Shown piece by piece: positions 4,925 through 5,078 of a stretch of 5,078 nucleotides of DNA. Under the pieces are notes generated by a model, which worked only from the letters and a program-made list of their open reading frames with translations, had not been told where the DNA came from and made no database searches. Made by a program: the position numbers and the translations under genes. The stretch is from the NCBI GenBank assembly GCA_934630445.1, contig CAKTWY010000176.1:1-5078 (forward strand). The letters run 5' to 3'. This DNA comes from an uncultured Eubacteriales bacterium (GTDB lineage: Bacteria; Bacillota; Clostridia; Oscillospirales; Butyricicoccaceae). The first letter of the stretch is position 1. Each line of letters begins with the position of its first letter.

Positions 4925-4955
4925 GCCCGGGCGCAGAATGGCATTCTGCCCGGGC
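4925..4955. repeat. GC-rich inverted repeat downstream of the M23 terminator
   Basis: GCCCGGGC (4925-4932) recurs at 4948-4955, and AGAATG (4935-4940) pairs with CATTCT (4942-4947). The result is a nearly complete 14-bp cruciform or hairpin with a GC dinucleotide bulge. No T-run follows, so it is not a terminator. A segment from it, CGCAGAAYGGCA (4932-4943), recurs in direct orientation at 5066-5077 (11 of 12 identical), which ties it to the repeat element filling the right end. Confidence 0.6.
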
Positions 4956-4997
4956 ATGCCCTCCGAAATCCGGGATTCTCGCATGACCTTTCGGTTA

Positions 4998-5023
4998 TCG
5001 TCACTGCGTTCCTCAGAATGACA
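4998..5023 (-). repeat. Intergenic repeat copy, minus orientation
   Basis: On the minus strand this reads TGTCATTCTGAG followed by GAACGCAGTGACGA. It resembles a short dispersed intergenic repeat (TGTCATYCTGAG, then an AGYGA-containing tail) that I recall from many bacterial genomes; I cannot verify this here. It faces the plus copy at 5034 across a 10-nt centre. Confidence 0.55.
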
Positions 5024-5033
5024 AAAGGTTACC

Positions 5034-5062
5034 TGTCATCCTGAGCGTCAGCGAAGGACCCC
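5034..5062 (+). repeat. Intergenic repeat copy, plus orientation
   Basis: It begins TGTCATCCTGAG and continues with GTCAGCGAAGGACC-like sequence. Its first 12 bases are the inverted complement of 5012-5023 with one difference, giving a 12-bp head-to-head arm pair (a G-U pair on the minus-strand RNA) around AAAGGTTACC. The element appears to continue beyond the window. Confidence 0.55.
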
Positions 5063-5078
5063 GTCCGCAGAACGGCAG

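Noticed and set aside
1..5078. CRISPR array, IS element or complete defence system
   Set aside because: No regularly spaced direct repeats with spacers, no transposase, and no defence-type gene in any frame.

Overview
The window looks like a piece of a moderately GC-rich (about 60%) Bacillota chromosome, probably a gut-type Clostridia (Oscillospirales or Christensenellales-like; this is inference). The reasons are an RNase Y gene, a LysM-G5-M23 cell-wall protein architecture common in Clostridia, strong AGGAGG-type ribosome binding sites, clean sigma-A promoters (TTGACA-17-TATGAT) and Rho-independent terminators. It holds two complete housekeeping-type genes and the edge of a phage-derived operon.

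Layout. Positions 1-444 (minus strand) carry the start of a phage packaging operon: a 102-residue terminase small subunit overlapping the first 48 codons of the terminase large subunit, which runs off the left edge. Positions 445-1111 hold no convincing gene but are rich in signals: a GC-rich leader with a UUCG hairpin, minus-strand promoter candidates, a very strong minus-strand terminator (743-775), a plus-strand terminator (935-962) and a possible small RNA. The rny gene (1181-2734, minus) follows with its own terminator (1112-1155). A 484-bp divergent intergenic region (2735-3218) contains a TTGACA-type promoter for each flanking gene. Positions 3219-4856 (plus) encode a membrane-anchored LysM-G5-M23 peptidoglycan endopeptidase that ends at a strong terminator. 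The last 165 bases are non-coding repeat DNA with hairpins and two head-to-head copies of an intergenic repeat, probably continuing past the right edge.

How the parts relate. RNase Y (membrane-anchored mRNA decay endonuclease) and the M23 hydrolase (cell-wall remodelling) are divergent, monocistronic and probably regulated independently. The most informative regulatory feature is a row of four TGTARC hexamers, spaced 11, 10 and 11 bp, just downstream of the M23 promoter. It contains an exact match to the TGTWAH-N5-TGTWAH box bound by WalR, the response regulator that controls cell-wall hydrolases in Bacillota. The terminase pair lies directly beside rny with no integrase or repressor in between, so it marks the edge of a prophage, a prophage remnant or a domesticated phage-like element. 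I see no clear evidence of a wholly new system here; the best leads are the WalR-like array, the candidate small RNA between the convergent terminators, and the abrupt phage-operon boundary.
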